A stretch of 64,000 nucleotides of DNA from Isoetes taiwanensis (lineage: Eukaryota > Streptophyta > Lycopodiopsida > Isoetales > Isoetaceae). A model generated the notes under the pieces. It saw only the letters and a list, made by a program, of their open reading frames with translations. It made no database searches and had not been told where the DNA came from. Both the position numbers and the translations under genes were made by a program. Within the stretch, counting starts at the first letter, position 1; each line of letters opens with the position of its first letter. Location: contig JAJEKV010000066.1 of NCBI GenBank assembly GCA_021234155.1, positions 5,543,050-5,607,049 of the forward strand, read 5' to 3'. Below, piece after piece: positions 59,030-64,000 of this stretch.

Positions 59030-60489
59030 TCCTATCAGCCATTCCACGTCATATTTCTGCTCCTTTTTTCCCATGCCACCTAGGATACCAAAATCTCATC
59101 ATTACAGATTTACTTGGAATATTCTCCCGGAATAAGGGGGATCGCGCATTCATGGCGCCATATGTATTTAATTCTGTTGGTTGTCAGACAGACTGATGCA
59201 ACACGTGTCTCTTGGTTTGTCAGATACCAAGCGTGCGCGTCACCGATTCTTGCGCTATTTCATTTAGAGGCCATGGCCATACAAGCTTCCCGCCTTCCAC
59301 ATTTCAAAATTTGAATGTGTAGGTTGAAGCTTTGTATCGAACTTTCATTTCGAGGGCTGCTTTGCAATTTCGCTATTTTATGGGTGGTTCACATGGAGAA
59401 GTTTAGGCCCTCCACCGAAGTTCTAGCCGAGTCAAGACCGATTAAAAATTCAATTATTTGATCAGCTACATAAATTGGATCTTTGCGAGGGCTGATTTTT
59501 CAAAACGGGCTGAATTTTTTTGCCTCAGGCCCAAGTTCAGGGTTTAAGCCGGTAGCCAGCAGTTAGATCCATGTGAACCCAAAGATTAACGGGATCTTTA
59601 CTTCATCCCAATATAGGCTTCCCACCCCTACAATTCGAAATTTGAATTTGCTTAATGTATAAAAGCATGGATTGTAGGAGAATGGACTTTTCGATTTCCA
59701 TATGCACGTTGCAAATTTCAAAAACGAGGTTAGTACGGACGCTCGGCACACGGCTTAATTATTTGGGGCATACAAATTGTACACCTTCATTTTTGGCCGT
59801 CACATCCACGCAGTATGGAAGCTCCAAATGATGTGTGGATAAGGATCCAACCGACTCATTTAATATGCTCCCGGTCTTCAATCGCAAAAAAGGAGGTCTA
59901 AAAAATAAGAACTTAGACCTCGACATGTCAAGCGCCTTGTAGGCTCAAAAAGTGTCGACATTTGGGCAGGATGGCGTTTATATCCATTGGATCCGTTGAG
60001 TGGCAAAGAAACCGCCATTTGGGACGTTTCAAGTTTAGTCCGATTTTATGGTGACGGTAACTCCGCACGGCCTCTGGGATATTGTAAGAGATTGAGAGAG
60101 GATGAAGGCATTCTAATCGAATACGTTCCTTGAGATGAGCTGCTTCCGATAAGGAAGGGGAAATGTCCGTGAAGATGCTAATAAATGACATTATACTTTG
60201 CAATGCGAAGGGTTTATATCATCCTTGAAGTACAAAGGTTATGGTGTTTGTGTTTAGATACCTCTAATACAAGAAGTCTTTGACTACTTTTCACAATAGA
60301 TTCCTTTAAAAATCTATTGCTATTTAAATTATAGCAAAAATGAGTCTTGAAACTCTTTAAGTAGTAGAAGAACTCTTTGACTAGTTATCCATTTGATGAC
60401 CATTTTTTAAGAAAATATGATATGTGACATTCTTATATGCAAACATTCATAAAATTTATGAACATTGAAGGTCAAAGCCATCCTTGTTT

Positions 60490-61400
60490 AAAGAGGATCA
60501 TATGATGCGAAATCTTCATGCGCAGAAGTAATTGCATATAAGAAATTCGCCTGGTGTGATCCTTGTGTAAAAAAGTAAATAGAAACACAAATATTGAACT
60601 TACAACTTAGCGTAAACAAATAGTATTTTAATAAACCAACACTTTACATACTAACACTTTACACTTTAGATATGATATTTATTTCTTTCCTTTTACTTGA
60701 AAGCTATTTTTTTTCAAGATGGATCACACCAAGCGAATAATACATATGCAAAAAAAAAGGGACACACTAAATTCGCATGGTGTGATCCACTTTCTTATTT
60801 GTTGTCAAATTAAAATTAAACACAAGTACTCATTTCTATTTGTATCTAAAATGCTTTACCACTCTTAAGTACATAAGTCATTATCCCTTTTCAAAGAGCA
60901 TATTATTTTTCAAGAAGGATCACACCAAGCGAATAGTACATATGCAACAAAAATGGAACACACTAAATTCGCATCGTGTGATCCACTTTCTTATTTGTTG
61001 TCAAATTAAAATTAAACACAAGTACCCCTTCTCATTTAATGCTTTACCACCCTAAGTGCATAAAGTTATTAGTCCTTTTCAAAGAGCATATTTTTTTTAA
61101 GAAGGATCACATCAAGCATCCTATTTGCATCTAAAATACTTTACCAACTCTAGTAGTACATAAAGTTATTAGCCTTTTTCAAAAGCAAACACTTTATCAA
61201 TAAATGAGCACGTCACATATCCACACTTAACTTCAAATAAGACACATATATATTTCTTTTATTAAAAGATAATCAAAGTAATTTTACTATAGGAAGTCAT
61301 CTTTTTTCCAAAAGATCACACCAAGCTTAATTTTGTATAAGCTAAAAGGTTGGAATATACTAAATTAGCATGGTGTGATCCACTTTGTTTGTTGTCAATA
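60490..61400. repeat. Tandem repeats with GGATCACACC hairpins
   Basis: Units of about 186-226 bp start near 60495, 60721, 60918, 61104 and 61313. Best-kept units carry GGATCACACCAAGCGAAT and, about 50 bp later, the near reverse complement ATTCGCATGGTGTGATCC. A spacer rich in CAAATTAAAATTAAACACAAG and CAAAGAGCATAT follows. Related single pairs occur at about 62079-62145 and 29795-29860. Confidence 0.7.
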
Positions 61401-62834
61401 AATAATAACACCAAGTCCCTCATCAATAGTCTCCCATTTGCATATAAAATATGTATCATTCAAGTTATATTATGTTTTATGAACTAAACTTTTTTTTCAA
61501 AGAGGGTCCCAAAGCAAAATACAAACACTTAATCAATAAGCCAACACTTTACCAACAACCAAAGCTTTATTAAATAAGATTTTTATGTTATTTTATCAAA
61601 CCTAACAATGTTTCCATATGTGACACTTTTGAGTTAAGCGATCCAAAGGCTCATGAAAGCGACATTCTATACAATATATCTTTGGAGCTTTTTGTGTCGT
61701 GGCATTAGTAAACACCTCTAATGGAGCAAATATTTTGTAACTCATTTTTTCAACAACCCTGGATGCACGTCTTATCAAACATTTCTTCATTGCAAGGACA
61801 CCATTCTCATAAGGCTTGCACAATTCGCTTAAAAGAGGTCATGGGACGACTTTCAAGCTCGGCTCCCACAACTTTACAACGTAAAACTAGATGCACATTG
61901 CCCTGAATGTATATCTTGGAAAAGCATGTCTCTTATGTCCATATGTTAGACAACAACGATGCTAGTAATGCTTTTCCCTAGTCTCAAATCCCCGACATCT
62001 GATAAATATAGCCCAAAGAAAAATATTTGATTCAGTAAGTGAATATAAATCAAGAAGAGGGAAGAAAAAAGAAGCAAGGATCACATGACGCGAAATCTCA
62101 CTACACATTTACAAAGTGCATATGCATTTTCACATGGTGTGATCCATGTATTATTGAGGGTGCAAATTTGCAAATATCCTCCTCTTCAAATCCTTCCCCC
62201 CTCCCTTCCCTTTTTTTTTGCAATATACTATCCATAGCATTTATTTTGAACCCTATAGTTCTACCTATTCATTGCGTATGAATGTCGCTCCGGCGATGTA
62301 ACTCCATAGTCACCCTTCGTTAAGGATAGCATTCTCACCCACGAGCCTATGGATAGATATCCTTCCACCGTCAGATCGATCGGTCGTTGAATTGTAAGAA
62401 TGAATGGCAGGGAGCAATAGATGAATGGGAAGAGCTGAAAATTAGGAAAACTTCAGAATGAAAATTTGGGTAGTAAAAACATGGCATGTAACGTACGTTT
62501 GCTTGTCCGCACATCGCCTCACCATTCTTGCTTAACTCTATGCTCGCCCCGCAAAAACACAGACACTATTAGAGACTTGGATTCCAAATGAAGAGCGAAG
62601 GCAGAGAGGATGCACGTAGCGGCGCTAATGTGAACAATGGAAATCTTGGTGCCAAAATTTGATAAGGTGGCTGGTGCATGTGGGCATGTGCACAGTAGGC
62701 GGGAAAAGTAGCCATTATTTTGGTCCGCGATACGATTTTCGAAAAATGCGGGCCATTAATGTGGTTGCAATGAATGCACAAACATGTCCTATGAAATTTC
62801 GCCATGTGGATGCCAAGTAAGCCTGCTCCTCTTC

Positions 62835-62952
62835 AGCAATGTAAAGTGGTGGGGGCAGGACCCATCTGGGTGTGTTGTAAAGTGTCACATGTCCGATAGG
62901 ATGCTGCCTTGTGGCGTGACGTTAAAATCTCTTCTTCTTCTTCTTCTTCTTT
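62835..62952 (+). mobile_element. 5'-truncated SINE insertion
   Basis: About 118 bp absent from copy 1 (which reads CTCCTCTTTCTACTTG here) begins CAGCAATGTAAAGTGG and ends GACGTTAAAATCTC plus (TTC)n. It is the 3' part of the element at 54131-54345, in the opposite orientation. The B box is not included. Confidence 0.7.
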
Positions 62953-63044
62953 CTACTTGCCAACTGATACTGACTTTGGAAAAAAATGCGCAAACATCAT
63001 TGGTCGCGAGAAACATGACGTGGAATTCTGGCATCCAAGATATG

Positions 63045-63076
63045 GGCCATTTTGAGACCCCAAATCCGCCCTAATG
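63045..63076 (-). repeat. Right terminal inverted repeat of 4.08-kb element
   Basis: GGCCATTTTGAGACCCCAAA to CCCTAATG. The same end closes copy 1 at 30720-30751. Confidence 0.75.
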
Positions 63077-63089
63077 GGCCATCATTATC

Positions 63090-63328
63090 AAACATCCCAT
63101 CGCATCTTGTGCTGTCCTTCAGGGTGCACGATAGAATTGCTAAGGCATATCATTGCTCTTCACTTGCTCCTACCAAGTGAGAATTGCTGTTTGAGATTTA
63201 TTTGAATGTGTTGTCTTATGCATAGGCTGGTGGTTCTATTCAGTGGATCATGCTGAGATTTTAATCTCGCTTGTGCATTTATATCTGTTTTTTGTCATGG
63301 ATTTTCAATAAGGTCTGTTGTCCTTCCC

Positions 63329-63357
<29 letters not shown>
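63090..63357 (+). mobile_element. Second LINE 3' end with 29-base poly(A)
   Basis: A broken frame gives DRIAKAYHCSSLAPTK then LSYA and stop, matching the protein end at 4200-4290. The 3' UTR is alignable, with CTTATGCATAG, GAGATTTTA and GTTGTCCTT, and the A tail runs 63329-63357. It is truncated to about 240 bp plus tail, with an in-frame stop after APTK. The longer, cleaner A tail suggests a younger insertion than the copy at 4063-4411. Confidence 0.6.
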
Positions 63358-63362
<5 letters not shown>

Positions 63363-64000
63363 ATGACCATCTAGAGTTGCCTTTAGTCCTTCTAAGTTGC
63401 TTTGCTTGACCCTATTCCTGTGGAACCACTTGTTTCTCGGGGTTTCCCCACCAATTCGTAACATTTACTAGTCTATGAGATGCATAGATCATACCAATGT
63501 TGGTGTACTCTTAGTGGATCTAGGGTTGTGATGCATAGAAACATGAAAAGGTATGATATGTGTAGCACTTGCGCATGAATGGCCATCTGAATTGAGCTGG
63601 AAACTCTAACTTCTTTTGCTATCACAATGTTGTGATGTTTTGAGCATGCGGTGGTGAGATGATGACGCCACCACAAATTCGCTTGTTGCTATGACAAAAA
63701 AAGAACTCATGTGTTTTTAATATTGTGAATGTGATATTAATGACCTGGGAAAAATCCACTCGAGGATGGAGATGAGAATGACAAAATTGGTTGAGTTTGG
63801 GGATGGGAATGAGATGTGGACTGCATGGAATTCGTGTGAATTTGCAGGTGGCATTCGATTCTGGAGAGGTGGATTCCTGGAGCACCAAGCAAAGGCATCA
63901 GGTATAGTTCCATTTTTCAAGCTCGCCGGCCATGCTTGGGTTCGATTTCCAAGGAGCTTATGCGAATTGATTTTGTTGGAATGAAACTGATGTTAGCTAT
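63358..64000. other. No gene recognised
   Basis: A 72-residue plus-strand frame at 63766-63984 (GDGNEMWTAWNSCEFAGG) has protein-like wording with a GT/AG-like site before the CAGGTGGCATTC stretch, but this is too little to call a gene. Confidence 0.35.

Larger units (their letters stand above)
58998..63076. mobile_element. 4.08-kb non-coding element with 32-bp TIRs
   Basis: The left end CATTAGGGCAGATTTGGGG (58998-59029) is the reverse complement of 63045-63076 with one mismatch over 32 bp. Similarity persists more weakly for another ~40 bp (a shared ATTCCACGTCAT block). The interior has no convincing coding frame but includes hairpin-bearing tandem repeats (60490-61400) and the dispersed repeat also found at 29358-30751. 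No target duplication was seen, so the superfamily is open (a non-autonomous TIR element, perhaps MULE-like). Confidence 0.55.
61642..63076 (+). repeat. Dispersed repeat, copy 2 (matches 29358-30751)
   Basis: High identity to copy 1 by eye over its whole length. It differs by about 80 bp missing near 62370 and by a 118-bp SINE insertion at 62835-62952. Its right end is the right TIR of the 4.08-kb element. Confidence 0.8.

Noticed and set aside
60490-61400. CRISPR-like array
   Set aside because: Repeats are about 190 bp with internal hairpins and similar spacers in a plant nuclear context; nothing resembles short repeats with unique spacers or cas genes.

Overview
The window is nuclear DNA of a land plant. 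Three things show this: a spliced R2R3-MYB gene with the canonical 133/130-bp first exons, a ten-exon gene for a plastid-type DEAD-box helicase of the RH3 class (GUCT domain plus C-terminal zinc knuckle), and a dense load of plant-type transposable elements. The species cannot be fixed from the sequence. The repeat load and the transposase-like family at 13-21.7 kb would suit a fern, lycophyte or similar lineage, but that is inference.

Layout. 0-3.8 kb: decayed open frames with recurrent TTCTCGACT...AGTCGAGAA palindromes and a broken FCP1/NIF-type HAD phosphatase relic. 4.06-4.41 kb: the 3' end of a LINE. 4.4-5.5 kb: minus-strand relic of an ERECTA-like LRR receptor gene, one repeat per exon. 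8.16-9.68 kb: intact R2R3-MYB gene. 10.46-21.87 kb: a segment bounded by 27-bp terminal inverted repeats and a 4-bp CGTC duplication, read here as one 11.4-kb DNA transposon. It holds a plus-strand coiled-coil gene and a convergent, decayed, multi-exon transposase-like gene. 22-24.7 kb: sparse; a small secreted-protein ORF and a CACTA-like end. 24.8-29.36 kb: a 5'-truncated, broken chromovirus (Ty3/gypsy with chromodomain). 29.36-30.75 kb: first copy of a repeat seen again at 61.6-63.1 kb. 31.7-35.4 kb: remnants of another gypsy element, a hairpin element and a 452-bp tandem unit. 35.43-46.48 kb: a structurally complete 11.05-kb gypsy element (LTRs, polypurine tract, ATGGA target duplication) with gag-pol of Tat/Athila type and extra sense and antisense frames after integrase. 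46.5-48.4 kb: the rest of the interrupted repeats. 48.45-48.67 kb: a foldback MITE. 49.05-52.58 kb: the RH3-like gene. 53-58 kb: mostly featureless, with SINE-like pieces. 59.0-63.08 kb: a 4.08-kb element with 32-bp inverted repeats and internal hairpin-bearing tandem repeats, followed by a second LINE 3' end.

Only two host genes look intact: the MYB (nuclear transcription factor) and the RH3-like helicase (chloroplast RNA metabolism). They have no visible functional link. Everything else supported is mobile, repetitive or decayed, and many elements are nested. The most interesting object is the 11.4-kb two-gene inverted-repeat element; second is the extra coding capacity of the 11-kb gypsy element. 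All splice sites, family assignments and boundaries were read by eye without database searches.
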